Part shown: positions 26,966 to 40,544 of the stretch, one piece after another
Position numbering within the stretch: the stretch's first letter is position 1
How the letters are laid out: every line of letters starts with the position of its first letter
Assembly: GCF_901933205.1 (NCBI RefSeq)
Contig: NC_044574.1
Location: 47,525,609 to 47,589,608 of the forward strand
DNA length: 64,000 bases
Origin: Camarhynchus parvulus
Lineage: Eukaryota > Chordata > Aves > Passeriformes > Thraupidae
Reading direction: 5' to 3'
Program-made: the position numbers and the translations under genes
The notes under the pieces: generated by a model
Told to the model about the DNA's origin: nothing
What the model saw: only the letters and a program-made list of their open reading frames with translations
Databases searched by the model: none

Positions 26966-29900
26966 ACATGCTCCATTTATTTTCTTAGGAAGGGTTTTGG
27001 GGCCCAATTTTAAACCAAACTTGTAGCTGACAGCATGACTTAGCTGTAGGAGAAGAGAAAACCTCAAGAACAAGGACTGAAATGAATGAAAGAATACCAG
27101 ATATATTGCACAATACTTAAAAAACCCCAAAAATGAAAATTCATTTATTCACTAGAAAAGCTGATCAGTTCAAAATTATTAAATGGTGCAGTCAAAACTC
27201 TTTGTCCAACATTATTTCCACCACTTCATTTATGGGCATTGGACTCATTTATTTCCTTTCCATCTATGGATTTTTGATTCACTCATGAACAAAATGATTT
27301 AGAATACATTTGCATTAAGAAAAGATTATTTTGGTTCTCAACCCTGATTGTATTTTATTGACAAACTACCTAATGAGATTTCAGAGAAAGGAAGCATTAA
27401 ATTAATTTAAGCAGAATCTTTAAAAGTAATAAACCATTTTCAGATAGAGTTTCGATTTGAAAGTTGACTTCAAATGTTCCTGCTTCACAATATTAACACA
27501 TTGTGTAGACTATTAGCAATGATGTTCTCTGTGGTAATTTTGTTCTGCTTTACTCGCACTGTTCAAGCTGTTCCTTCAGAAAGACCCAGAAAGCAGAAAT
27601 GTCCCTGATAATGTCATTTAATTCCAAACCTTTATGCCTGCAGTGCTTATCTTTCAGTAGGGGCAGTGAGACTTTTAAAGAACCTGTTCACATCTGAATT
27701 GCAGAAGTTAAACACAATGAGTTTAAGAAAGGATGGAGTTCCAGCTAGAACAGTGAATTTCCTGACTTCTGATTCAAACCAGATGCTCAATACTGTTATA
27801 ACATAGAGTTTTATGGGTGAGTACAGAAATATTTTGTTTCATAAATGTGTGCTTTACACCAAATCTAATGGGAATTGTAAAGTAGTGCCTCACAATATCA
27901 ATGTTTAAATGTCCCAGTGTAGCATATTGAAACAATTGCAGTTCTTTTCTCATGACACAGCTGAGGTGCAAATCCCTAGGCTGATACCCTCTGTAAAATG
28001 TGTCAGATGGAAGACAGAAATACACTCTCCCAGGACAGTATTTCAGGGCCAAATGCAGTCTCTCATGGGATATCCTTAGAGATTGATTTCTTTGGTCTAT
28101 GAAAAATAAATGTAAACATTCTTGCAAATGTCTGTCAGCATTTAGGGATTGGCATTATGTATAACTTCTGTCCCTTCACGTCAGAAAGAAACACCACAGT
28201 GTGTCATACAGCTTTTCCTATATCGCATGGTCAATGTTGTATTGGTGTTTTAATGGGGTTTCAAATGAAGTCTTTTCCAGCTCAGGCTTTGCTTTCTTGG
28301 AAAGAATTATTTGCATATCCACATCTTTCTCCAAAGAAAAAATCCCATGTGAAGCACTTTTTTCCCCTCTTTATTTTTTTCTCCCACTATTTCCTTGTTC
28401 TGGCAACCTGTCCAGCCATGTAGCAATAAAAGCAAAGGCATTGAGGGATACACTCCCAGCCAGTGAGTGGTGGAGCCAGCTGGGCAGCTGTCAGTCCAGC
28501 TGCTGCTTTCCCTGCCTGGCCTGTCCATGCCAGTGCCAGACCCAAGAGCTCACAGCGGAAACAAGGAGGCTTTGGTTGCATCCAGGCTGCCTGAGCTTGT
28601 CGCTTTAAGTTTTAACCCTGTGTTATATTTTATAGCACAGGAAATTTTTGCTTCTGGGGTAAGGCAAGGGCTGGACCTACTGTATAAACAGTGGCCAGAG
28701 TGCCAAGATATGTGATTTGTGACTGTAACAGCTCTACAAGCAAAAATTCCAGGAGTGAAGACTAAGCTTCCCTTTAACTGGGGATGGAGGTGTGGTGTGG
28801 TGCAAACATGGCTTTCTTTCCACCTTTTTTTTTTTTTGCTGGAGTCCGTCCCTCTGCTTTCATGGATATTTCCCCAAATCCAGTGGGAACATGAGCACAT
28901 GAAAGCAGATTTCAAAGCCACAAGGTTTCATGTGAGCAGGAGATGTTAGAGCTATAGTGTTTAGTGTCCAGTGCTTACTCCAAAACGCTGGAGGAAGAGA
29001 GCTGACACAAAACATTAAGCACCATTTTCCTCTAGGGATGAGAATAAGGACAAAACAACAACAATTTAGTGTCTACTTTATTTCAGAGTTACAGTGGTCA
29101 AAATGTTGCAGCGATTCACCTGTAGGGATCAATTCCTAAATTGGGCATAATGCTTTTCTTCCAGTAATTGCTGATATGGCAGAAGTCAGTAGTGCTGGGA
29201 TGGGTTGGTGTCTTCAGTCTTTCTCCTAATTTCTGCGCCAGGGAGTCTGTATTTCTATAGGGAGTGAAAATGAAGGCATTATTTGGAAGAAAGTCTGGAT
29301 CATCCTGGGCGAGGTCCATCACTTTAACCTTTTGATCTGTGGAGGGAAAAACCTGTCCTTTTACTTTAGATCTATTTGGTGTTTGTGAAGACATATGGAG
29401 TGAGAATACTGGAAACCACATGCCCACATTTATCTGAAGGTTGGGGATTACCTTCCTGACAGGTGAGAAAGAAGTTGTCTCAAATCTCATTCAAATGTTT
29501 CCTTTGTTTCAGTAAGTCTTGGAAGAACGACAAAGTATAGCAAACATGTAATTTTGGCATGAAAAACAGTCCAAAAGGGCCTGAAATGAAACCACAAATT
29601 CCTTTCAGCTAGGCACAGAGATTGAGTGTGACTCTTTTGCAAATGATCTTTTCTCATATGTTGAAATTCCAGAGGTTGGTCTCTTTCCTTTTTTTATCTT
29701 TTTAATTGAAAAAAAAGTATCATTGCTCTCCCATGTCACAAACTCTGCTAGTCTCTAGGGTATTAAGCCTCTCTTCCTGGTAATTTAAAGCAATCCTTTT
29801 ACATTAACTTAAACATATACCACTTTTTGATGGTCCTGCATCCAGGTATCAAGCTGGGGTGGTGTTAAGAGCAGGACCTCAAGGAGAGGATCTTCACATT

Positions 29901-32159
29901 CTGTCAAACTCTTTCTGACTTTGACCTTAACAGTGCAAAAATGACCTGAGGGACTGCATGAATCAATGCGATCTAGCAACTCTCTGTTCTGGTTCCAGGG
30001 TCACCACTTAACTGCTCCTTGATGTTGGTCAATGAGGTGTTCTATTTCTGAGCCTCTTGTCTGTACCTCTCAAGATAATCAGCTCTGCCTATGCCATGCC
30101 CTGCAGTCCTGTGCCCAGAGACTTGTCCGTGTCAGCTAAAGCCAGGGCCGGAGGGACATCACCCCACTGCTGTGGCAGGCAGGGTGTGAGGCTGGACCAT
30201 GCCTTTTCTGGGCTGAAAGCAGAACAGAAGGATCTGAATGCAACAGGGTATGGCCTAATAATTCCCTTGCTGATCCACAAATGGTAAGAATAAAAATTAT
30301 GGGGTTGCTGTAGGATGCACTACGAATGTCTGTGTAGAAAAGAGATCATGTGGGGTTTGTTATCTCTCACTGAAACTGACAGATATGCTCTTGCTAGGAA
30401 AGAAGTGTACCACTGAAATACCTATAAAATGATCATTTGCACCAGCTCACCAGTCATTTTGCAAGTTCCAATATTAAACATTAATATATTTCGGGGAGTG
30501 TCAGCTGCCAGCATATTTTTCATTAGTTTGTAGGCTGTCACATTATTGCACTCAACACCAGAAAGTGATGGCATTCTGAGACCCATGGAAAGCTGCTGTT
30601 TGTCAGCCCAATCTTGCCCACAGAAGGTCCTTTCCCATTACATTGTACCATTTGAACTTGGGGGCTGTGTTTCACCTTGCTCTGGATTTACTTAAGGCAG
30701 ACTTTGGTGTGATGGGCATCGGTGACAGACTCTGCTCACAACTGTGCTGTCACAGCAGCTTTGTCACTTCACTTCTGTTTTCAACTTCTCTGGCATCACC
30801 CTTTAGGATATACTGGGGAAAAATAAACCAAATCCAACCACAAAGTTCTTGTGCAAGCAGAATCAGATGCTGAGTTAAACTGCCTGCTAGATCTGGCTGA
30901 AAGCTTTGCAAAAAGGGGCAAGCTGCTTGTTAGAGGAGGTTGGAAATGGTGCGAGAAGGAATTTGCAGAAGGAGACTGTACATCTGTGAGCTCTGTGCAG
31001 GCCTCTGGAGGGAGGGAGGGAGGGAGGTCTCCTCTTTTATTATCTGATGAACATCAGTCCCTTTGGTCAGACTGCTAGGCGCCTCCTGGAGCTTAACCTC
31101 AGATTAGCATCTGCTTCATTTCAATGTCTGTCTGATAGTGATATCAATAAACATCATCATCTTACAGTAAAAACTGATAATTAAATCTGTGCCTGCTGAC
31201 TCACTATCTATTGTACCCTGCAGAATAATTCCAGATAGGGAAGATTTAATAGATAAAGAAATGTATTTTGTATATCACTGAGTGATGAATATGAAGCTCT
31301 TGTAAGCACGATTAACTGCATATAGTGTGTATCTATAGACCATATGAAATACAGCCAGAGGCAGGCTGAATATCCTTGTGCTGGTGTAGACCTGCTTTAA
31401 GTGGGTAATTCCTGTTAACCAGATTTGGACCTCTTACACCAGGATGGTACCTTCAAGCCTGATCCATCTCCTTTCTGCTTTGTAAAGATCCGTGGCAACT
31501 AAAAGGAGTATTGGAGGAAAGCCACAGGTGAGCCCCCTGACACATTGCATGTACATTTGCTTGTCCTTGTCCTCTCTTACCATCAGGCTTTAGTTGGACA
31601 GACCTGCTCTTGAGCTACAAAAATCACATTTTCATGATTTTCCTCTAGTCTGTCCTGTGGTGTCTGGTAAACAGCCTCTGGAAGTGATGCAGCTGCACCT
31701 CCCACCATTGACAAGGAGTAAGAAACATCCTGAAGGAAAGTGCGAGGCACGAAATGCTGTGAGCAAGGAGAGGGCTGACAAACACTTTCTAGGGTTACAC
31801 GTGAGGCCCTGTTAAAAACCAAGCCTGGTTCAGCTGGGAGACTCCTGGCTGGCAGCAGCAGCTCTCCAAGGGGCTGGGCACAGCAGTGCTGAGCATCCTG
31901 CTGAAAGAGGGCTCAGCCCCAGGAGAGTGACGGGGCTGTGCTGCTGGCAGCCCCCATCCATCACCCCAGGGCCAGGCTGGGCTGAGGAACACCAGGGGAT
32001 GCAGAGGGCTCAGCCTTGCAGAGGTGGGTGCTCAGCGCTGGGTGCTGCCAGCAGCTTCCTCACTGGTGCTGCAGGCAGGTTCAGAGCCTTAAGCTGAGGG
32101 GTTTGGGTTGGCCTGTTGAGAAGAAAGAATGGGAAAAAGAGAGAGAAAGGCAAAAATCT

Positions 32160-32195
32160 GATTCCAACTCAGTGTATTCTATGATTCTGTGATTT
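32160..32195 (+). repeat. CR1 LINE 3' tail
   Basis: GATTCCAACTCAGTGTATTCTATGATTCTGTGATTTT contains the TTCCAACTCAG block and two copies of the CR1 terminal ATTCTRTG repeat. Only about 36 bases are recognisable. It is plus-strand and severely 5'-truncated. Confidence 0.75.
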
Positions 32196-34753
32196 TGTTT
32201 CTCTAAACAGACATATTTGTACCTTCAGGAAAAGTCACTCCCAAGAAATGACAATTTGAAGAGTGAATTGGAAGGAGAATAAAACAATGTAAGTCTGCCA
32301 TAAGCAAGAGAAAATGAAATCTTGTGTTTCAAATCAAGTTCTTTCCAGCTGGTTTGGAGAAAAAATAAAAGAGCAGGGAATGTAAAATTGTTTGCATAAG
32401 CACTAAATTAGAAAGAAATCTTTAGTAAGTAAAAGAGTAAAAACTAGTTAAAATATTTCAACAGTGTGCACATTTATCTTCAGTCTGTTCAAGAGCAGTT
32501 GGTGTAATGTACCTAAGGTCATTTCTTCTGGAGATGGACAAAGGGACGCAGTTTAATCTTTCTGTGATTGAGGCACCATGTCATCAAACCTACATTAGGA
32601 TTTGGCTCACTTCTGAAATAGTGTCTGCAGGGTATTTGGGGTGCTGCTACCAGCTGGTGTACTGGGGCACACAGAACCTGTACCTCTGAGTTTGGGATCT
32701 GCTCTGCAGGACAGGTCACAGAGCCAGTCAGAACTGAAACTCTTCCTGGAATCTTCCAGGATTTAATCCGAGGGTCTGAACTTAGTGCAGCTTGAGTTGT
32801 TTATGAACAAGGATATTTAAATAACTTTTCTAGACATTCCTAGATTGCAATACATTAAAAGTTTATTTATATTTAATTTAAAAGCCCAAACACTGACAAC
32901 CCCTTCACCCCAAAACCTCACAGTACTACACTACACTGACTATCAGAAGATTAAAGCAGAGGGAGGTGAAATAGCACAGTGCTCTTTATGTGAGAACACA
33001 TAAAATAGGGATCTGGGGACCCATATTTAAGGAATCTTTAGAGAGCAGAGATAAGCTGTTACTACTTTAGCTGATCTCTTTCATTAAAACATGCACCTTT
33101 AACACATATTAACACATATCATCATATCATGAAGCCACAATCCTGTCAATATCAAAGGTAATTTAGGCTTTAATGGGCTATCAATTCAGTTATTGAAATA
33201 ATTTGTATTAAAAAAATTCTGTAGCTCTTTGTGTGTATTTAATGCAGAGATACAACCAGAGATCAGTGTCTTTACCAGTATTTTGAAGCAGTGCTTCAAA
33301 CTGATGCTAATTTGGCAGTGAAATGGGGGACTGAGGAAAGACAGTAGGACACATTCAAAGTTTTCACTGGCAGGAAAAAATCTCCTTTGCCAAGTTTTAT
33401 GCTAAAAGCTTTAGCTTTCACTTTTCTCACGTGGACAGTCCCTGTGGTTCAGCCATGTGCATTAACCCACTTAGCTGTCCAAAGGTGTCTGTTTGATGAA
33501 AGAAGGGAGAAACTTGTGCCTTCTCCACGGAGGACAGGAGGGACACTTGAGCTTTGTTTGGCTTAACCTCTTTATCACAGTATTTTGCATTAGGAAAAGA
33601 AACTTTGTGTTTAGTGGTAGGGGAGAGTGGCAAAAGCTCTGGGGAGACTGTGGGTGGTCTCAGAGGGTCTGAGCTTCGAATCATGCCTTACTTCAGGTTC
33701 ATCCCACAGCGAGGTCCTGGGCTGCTTGGTGGGATCCAAGAGTTCCTCCAGTGCTTTGAGCACATTGAGACACCTTCAGTGCTGACTGTCAGGGGTTTCC
33801 TCACCTGTAATCTGGGGTTAGGGCACCATGACCCCACCCTGCCCTACTTGCTGAACTTGGTGCTTGGACAAGGGTTTGCCGTTTCTCTGGGTCCTGCAGA
33901 CTGCTGTTGAGTTTTGCTACAGAGCTGCTTTGCAGCCCAGAGAGGGGCAGCTTCTGGCAAGTGGCCATGCTTGGAGAAACCTGCTAGGAAAGGTGGTCTG
34001 TGGAACACCATGGGTGGCCAGGCGGGCTGGAGGCAGCTGGGCAGCACACCCAGGGCTGTACCATCCATCCTCCTCCTGGCAGGGGCTGCTGAGCCATGCA
34101 GGCAGCCACGGAGCTGGCCAGTGCAGTGGGGCAAGAGAATCCCAAGGAGCTGGGATTAATTGGGTAACTTGTGCAAGTTGCTTTGAACATAAGAAAAGAT
34201 GTAAAATTATTACTATGAGGTGTCTAAGAACCCTTTTTAATTTGCTGGTTGCTGTTTTCTATACTGTGCAATAATAAAGGGGCTTCAGGCAAAAGGGACT
34301 GTTATTGTTAAAATTCAAAAAGTAAAATCTTAGGTTGTCCAGTGCTGTCACGGAAAAAATATATGATTGCCCAACAAAAGTGAGACCAAAATTAAAGGAG
34401 CAGGACTTACATTAATGGAGCAGAGCCATCTCATAGCCTTTGCTCTCTGAGCCACTCTGAAGTTCCTGGAAGTACATGGATCATCCAGACACCTTTTTAC
34501 ATCACTAAATGTATTTTAGATGTGTTTTTTAGAGGAAAAATAGCTCAGTGTGTAAGATTATTTGCTATATTTATAGAGAAAAAACTTCCACCCAAACCCT
34601 TAAGTGTTTCACTGATCTTAATGAATCCTGGCTGGAGAGAAACATTATTTGTATTTTTGAACAGGGCACCTGAGGCACTTGGAGAGGGAGCAATTTTTGT
34701 GAGTGCAGAAAGGCACTTACATCCACCTGTGCAACCTGCTCTTCTCTGTGGCT

Positions 34754-34798
34754 GCATTTACTAAAGCAGCATTTACAAAAGCTGCATTTACTAAAGCT
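34754..34798. repeat. 15-bp tandem repeat, three copies
   Basis: Three adjacent copies of GCATTTACTAAAGCW, starting at 34,754, 34,769 and 34,784. The middle copy has ACAAAA in place of ACTAAA. It is a small minisatellite within the presumed EGF intron. Confidence 0.9.
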
Positions 34799-35512
34799 GG
34801 GTGGATTCTGACACTTGGACTCAGTAGCACCCTCGTGGATGGTGCCAGCATCAGCTCTCTTCCGTCCTTCTCTCCTTGTCCTCTGTGTCCTCTAACTGAA
34901 GCTGAAATGCCAAACACTTTCAAAGGTCTGGCTGCTTCTGCAGACTTCCTGGTGCACTTTTTCATTGCTTCCAGTATTTTCCGGCTGTGTGGGAGCTTCC
35001 ACAAATTGACACCGTGGAAAAAAGTAATGCGGGATACCAGGATTTGTGTCTAAACTGGGATCAATTCCCAGGTTCCAGGTCACCTGCTTGCCTTGGCCAA
35101 ATGTGTCACCATCACTCAATGACACCTGCACCCATTGCTACTGCTGGCACCTCTTTTCCAAGCGATGGAAACCTCCATGTGCAGGAGAGAAAGGAGCTGT
35201 GACAGCCTCCACCAGGTCCCTGCACGAGTCACCAGGACAATATGATCCTAGGCCATGCCAGGGGCACGTGTACCAGAGCATGAGCAGAGTCAGAGTTCAG
35301 CAGCAGCTCCCTGAATCCAAGTGTAGCCCACCTGGTCTCTGACTCTTTTCAACTTCTCGAAGCATACGAAGGAGCTGCCTGGGGCAGGATCACAGCCTGT
35401 GGGAACTGTTGGGCAAGGGAATGGTACAGGCTCTCTTCCAGCAGGTGGTTTTCCATGTGGGGAATCAGAGGGAAAATAATTTTTATTGAGATTATGTCTA
35501 TTTGTTTTCTAG

Positions 35513-35595
35513 CTCCTGGTAGACAGCTTGAGCATGAGAGACTTTGTGCCAAGGCAGCAGATGGACGGAGCATCATAAAAGCTGGGGCATCTCAG
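35513..35595 (+). CDS. EGF: Candidate EGF exon: cytoplasmic tail (AADG segment)
   Basis: An 83-bp candidate with a strong acceptor (TATTTGTTTTCTAG) and a consensus donor (CAG|GTGAGT). Two leading bases (CT) complete Ala with the previous exon's G, and it ends on a codon boundary. It encodes PGRQLEHERLCAKAADGRSI and IKAGASQ. The AADG core matches AADGS of the human EGF tail at about the right distance from the membrane. It has the best splice signals of the proposed tail exons. The frame runs open past the donor by chance, so the 3' limit relies on the GTGAGT site. Confidence 0.65.
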
Positions 35596-38500
35596 GTGAG
35601 TTCCCCACTGGCTTTACACTACAGATTGTTTCATCCTTTATTTTCACTTTCACTTTCCCAGTTCCTGGTATTGGCAGTGATCTTGTCAAAATGCACAAGT
35701 GCAAGTTGCCAACCCAGGGAGTTTACACTTCCTTTGGAGCTGTTAAATAGGATGTTATTAAAAGTCCCACCTGTATTGCTGCCTGACAGTGCCACTAAAC
35801 AAAGATGTGAACTAATTTGTATGTACTTAAAAACCTGTTTGGCGTTTCTTCTAAAGCTCATATCAAACCTTTTTGGGGACATGCTGGGAGAATTTGACAA
35901 TAATGACTATATATTAGAGAAAATGCATAGCAGCAGCATTGAATATATTAGGGGATTTGTGTGATTTTTTTTTCCTTTTTGGGAAAGAAAGTCTACATTG
36001 CTTTGCTTTAAATTCTCCCCAGACTATAAATTGGGAAGAAGTTTCACAAAATATGCATTTAAGGAATTGAAATGAGAACTATTGTTTTAATATGGCAGGC
36101 ATGAAGGTAAAGAGATAAAGAATGGATTTGATTTCTGTACAGAAATTTGTAACTGGGAAAAGAAAAAGGGGATTTGGAGAGTTTGATTTAGAAAGAGGTT
36201 CTTTTTCCTGCAGGAAAAGTTGAAGATTTGTGCTGGGCTCTGTGTGGTCACCAAAGAACTTTTTTGGGAAAGCAGGAGCCCACTGAGCTGCAACCTGGGT
36301 AATTTGTCCATGAATAACCAGAAGTTAACTGTAACTCTGATAAAACAAGCTTTAAATTGCCAAGGGGTTCAGTCTCTCTGGTTTTCAGAGTATCTTGCAA
36401 AAAAATCAGGAACAAGGCTCTAAACTCCATTGGAGGCTTGTCATGTAGTTTTTATCTGTAAGATAATTGTGTGCTGGAGTCTGGTTATGAGCATTTGTAC
36501 TCAGTGTTAACATCTTCCTTCATTTTATTGTCCAACCCTTTTAGATGTGAGGTTTTACATGGATTAAATTAGGATATAAGAGTTGTTTAGTCTTCTGTTC
36601 AAAAGAAGTCCATTTAAAAAAAGAAGCTGTAGCATTTAAATGAAGGGCAGGAAGGAGTGCATACCCAGAGGGGCTGCCGCTTCAGATGAGTGTGAAGGCA
36701 AGTTCTGCAGCAAGCTAACACAGAGAGCTGGTTTCTTCATGTGTTAGTTTTGCTCACCACTCAGTATAATCAGGAATCCAGGAACTGTTCAACCTGACCC
36801 AGAAGAATAAAAGCTCTTTTGAAGCACACTGCAGAAGAATGCTGATAGCTTTTCAGGATTTATTATATATCCTGTAATATAAAGGGAAAAGATGACTCTA
36901 ATTTGCATTCAGCACATAACAGTAAACACTAATGTTGTTATTCACTGTCTTCCAAAGACATATACATTCAGTTATGACATATAGGCCTGGATGACTGGGT
37001 TAATCTTTACACCTGGATTTATGAACCTGTTAACAAGCTTTCCTATTCTCTCTGAAGGAGGGGGGCCATAAACACTATAATTTAATCAGAAAGCTTTTGA
37101 CCTTAGCACTATCTGTGGGACTCCTTGTTGCTCACTGAGGGTGTATAGGAGCGTGCTTGAAAGTCAGTATTGCAAAAATGTGTTTGCTATGAATTAACAT
37201 TTGAGTGAATTTTGGCAGCTACTTTATGTCTGGTTTTGTCTCTTCTCTGGTACAAAACTTTATCTGGAATTTCTGAGAGGAGCTGCATTCAAACTCTAAA
37301 TTCAAAAGTGTTCAATGAAACAGAAATACATATAAGCTACACAGTTATTTTTGCTCTCTCAGCCAAGGGCTGGAAGCAGTCCCAAACATGGCCAATAACA
37401 GCTAGCAAACCTCAGCCTGGAACATTAAGTATTCCTTTGCGCTCTGACTTAGTAGATAATTATGAGTTTATTATTGAAGTAATTGGTAAATTAAACAGTT
37501 GCATAGATGTTTGCAGAAGGGTGTTTGCAACTAGAGTTTTACAGAACAAAAAATTTCTTTTCGCAGTTGAAGAAAACAAAATACATTTGAGAAAATTACA
37601 ATTGTTCTCAGATATTCTGCAGATGGAAAGAGAGTCTTATGTCATGGGATGTATTATTTGTTGAGAATCAATTTTTCCAGCTCCAGTTGTGGATGAAAGA
37701 GAAAATTTAAACTGATCAAAAATTACAGAGCTGTTACAGAGCTGTAACTGTAACTTCAAGTAAGTGGAAGCTCAGAAATTAAAAAAAGCCATTTCCACAT
37801 GGCTGAATTGAGATGATGACTAGTGATGAGATCCCTTTGACACAATCTTGGTCCAAGCAAGAAATTGCTTGGAGGGCTTGAAAGAGCGAAATTTGTGGAG
37901 TGCATAGAGAGAAGGAGAAGAGAAAAGGGTAGAGTTAACTGCACTGTTTCAGACCTTAGCAAAACCTCTGGATGTCAAGGAGATGCATTGTGAAAGCTTT
38001 GGCCATACCCTCTTCTCCCAGATATTTCTATTGTCTCCTGTTTCAAGAGATTGGAAGAGAAAGCTTTGGAAATATTGTGTTAGCTAACACTGCTGACAAG
38101 GATTTGTCAGGGTTTTTTGTCAAAAATTTGGTGAACTTTAAAAGTAAACTTTGAAGTGGGTTTTACTGATCTGTTTGATTTCCACATGAGTTCAAAGATT
38201 GGCCATCAAGAACAGACTGTGACTACAACAGCAAAGCAGCAAACACTGCCCCTTATTTTGGCTCAGAGGGGTAGGATATTCATGTTTGGAGCAGAAGGCT
38301 AAGACTGCTCTGTGTTCATCTCCTTCAGGACACCACTGTACCTGAGCTCTTGCAGTACCAGAGTATTGATCTTTGAGAAGGTCTGATAGAACAGGATAGT
38401 ACTACTATTCTCATTTTACAGGTGGTGGAATCAGGAAGAGGGTGTGCTATGACAAAAACATGTTTGAGGCAGAAAGGTGTCATTACCTCACAGTTGGCCC

Positions 38501-39443
38501 ATATGGAACACATGCTCCAGAAAATAAGTCATCTGGGGGCTCAGATTAATATACTGATTTAAAATGTGTTTTCCAAAAGAAATAAGCATTATTTATTTTC
38601 ATTGCTTTCCAGGTGTGCTGATTCACAGTGAGTAGTTTGGACAGCTTTATGGACTGCTCCTTCTCCAACCCTGTGATACTCTTCCATGAAACTATGCCAC
38701 TTCTTCTTCACTCTTCACTTATGTCTCTCTCTTCTACCACCTCTTAATGCCTCTCTGCCATTTTTATCTGCCCTGAAAATGCTGGTTACATTTGTTGCTC
38801 TACTAATTACTCGATTTGCAAAAATTTAATTGAGAGCCTTTCCTTGAGTATCTTGGCTCACATGATTTTCACTTGAGTCCTCACACAATTACAGGGCTCC
38901 TTTCTCCTCAGTTGTGTGTTTCAGCTGCTTTTTACTCTCACCTCTCAGTGGTTTGTGGACCTTTTTTCCCCTCCAGTTCTTCCCTCTGCTCACTGGGGAT
39001 GCTTTCTCTTTTTTCTTTGTGAGATGCTGTCACACAGCTCCAGCAAGCCATGTGTGAGAGAGATTCATTGCAAACTAATGATAGTCCCCGTGTTTATTTG
39101 AGTTGCTGTCATGTTTAGTCTCCATCAAGGCAGAGTGAGTGGCTGCATCACTGCCTCTCACTTACAAGCTTGTGTTAAATGTCATTTTCAGCATGTGTTA
39201 TAAAACACCACGTGGTGAAGATAATCCATTTTGTTAGTTCTGAAACTTGAAACCTCTGTCACCAGATGCCAGAAGGAACCCCACATAGGTTGTATAAATG
39301 ACTTTGTTATAGCCAGGCTAGATGCTGAACCCACAGATTTGCGCCATTGTTAACTGCTTAAGCAGAAGTGCCTGGCAGGAAAATTCACACTGATGAAAAA
39401 GCATAATTTGGTTTATTATGAAGTGAGGAGGTAACAGCATCGT

Positions 39444-39524
39444 CCAAGTTGTGTCTTCCTTCTTGATTTTTCCCCTGCTTTTGCAACATCTGTGAAGTTA
39501 GTTTTGGCCTCTTTTGATCCTTTG
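39444..39524. repeat. 81-bp direct repeat, copy 1
   Basis: This segment begins CCAAGTTGTGTCTTCC and includes GCTTTTGCAACATCTGTGAA and TTTTGGCCTCTTTTG. It recurs at 39,808-39,888 with only a few substitutions. The copies are in the same orientation and their starts are 364 bases apart. Confidence 0.9.
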
Positions 39525-39751
39525 CACTGCACCTGATGTAATCCCTGTCCATTTTCTTGTAGTCACTAAATTTCCCCATTTTTTTTTCCCTTCAATTTTA
39601 TTTCCCTTGGTGGTATCTCCATTCCAGAGTGTTCCTAAGTCCTTCTTTTCTGTTTTGGCCTTCAAGGGGGATCAGTTTGGGCAAGCTTTGGTGCATGTCT
39701 CTGCACTTGATGGTATGCCATGCTTTTTCATTGCTTTCCCTTCACCCAAGA

Positions 39752-39773
39752 TTTTTTTTTTTTTTTTTTTTTT
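39752..39773. repeat. Poly-T run (22 T)
   Basis: An uninterrupted run of 22 T between the two copies of the 81-bp direct repeat. It could be the A-tail of an old minus-strand retroposed sequence, but no SINE or LINE body was recognised next to it. Confidence 0.9.
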
Positions 39774-39807
39774 AAGTATGCATGCCATGTCCCTCATATC
39801 TTCCCCT

Positions 39808-39888
39808 CCAAGTTGTGTCTTCCTCCTTGATTTTTTCCCTGCTTTTGCAACATCTGTGAAGTTAGTTTTGGCCTCTTTTGTTCCTTTG
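39808..39888. repeat. 81-bp direct repeat, copy 2
   Basis: Near-identical second copy of the segment at 39,444-39,524, sharing GCTTTTGCAACATCTGTGAA and the flanks described there. It shows local duplication rather than a known transposon. Confidence 0.9.
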
Positions 39889-40452
39889 TCTTTTGTCCAG
39901 CAAGCACCCACAGCTCTTCACCCTCCTGCATGTTAAAAGGCATTCCTGCTGTAGGCAGCAGCTCATTGACAAAAGCCATATTGACTGATGTCCTAATGAA
40001 TTATTGACTCTGGGCAGGGTCATCCCTGGGTGCAGCTCAGATATTGGGTGTGGCAATAGTAAGAAGGGACAGTTGGGAAGCTTTTGTTGGAGTCAAGATC
40101 CAGCTGAAAATGGACAGCTCATAATGATGGTGCTTGTCTAAAGAATCAGATAGTGATGAGAATATATCAAAGGTAACCTTGGAGTTCCTTTGTCTCCAGT
40201 GCCTCTTGAGTGAAGGGGACATAGAGAACAGTCACCTAAATTAGAGCAGAGCACGACACATTCATTTCTTTGTTGCTCTCTCCGTCCAGAGCAAATAACT
40301 CTTTAACACCGTGTTCAGGAAAATAACAATCTTTACTTTTGCTTCAGAACTTCTCTGATGCTGAGTGTTTTCAAGGTATCAGAGTAGCCTGCTCAACTCA
40401 CTGGGACACTTTGGTTTCACTCTTCAACCTTCCAACATCTCTTCCATTTCAG

Positions 40453-40544
40453 ACGTTCCTCAGTATTAAGAGGATCCTCTCCATGAAGAGGAAAGGATTA
40501 GCAGCACAAAAGATCTCCTGGGGAATGGCATTGCTCTCCGCCAG
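40453..40544 (+). other. EGF: Possible alternative EGF cassette exon
   Basis: A 92-bp segment with a very good acceptor (TCTTCCATTTCAG) and a very good donor (GCCAG|GTAAGA). It is open in frame 0 (TFLSIKRILSMKRKGL, then SWGMALLSA). It could follow the 35,513 exon. However, it leaves two spare bases, which would shift the 50,124 exon into a frame that stops after about 25 codons. It is therefore either chance, a cassette making a shorter tail, or part of the true main transcript with a different C-terminus. Confidence 0.3.

Larger units (their letters stand above)
18513..35512 (+). other. EGF: Large EGF intron, about 17 kb
   Basis: No recognisable gene was found in this stretch, which is intronic if the flanking tail exons are right. 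It contains CR1 remnants (19,764; possibly 26,922; 32,160), a purine-rich tract at 24,800-24,882 beside a small open frame with a hydrophobic end, a short GGGA repeat near 31,009-31,027, and a 15-bp triplicate at 34,754. Short open frames occur throughout but at the density expected by chance. No RNA gene was recognised. Confidence 0.5.

Noticed and set aside
33864..34274. Overlapping open frames in a GC-richer patch
   Set aside because: Several frames on both strands are equally open, which reflects base composition rather than coding.
37212..37664. Plus-strand open frame of 150 codons
   Set aside because: It has no ATG at its start, no recognisable domain and no splice or promoter context. 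A few frames of this length are expected by chance in 64 kb.
39514..39936. Frame of 140 codons with a poly-Phe run
   Set aside because: It is produced by the 22-T run and the 81-bp duplication, and shows no protein-like features.
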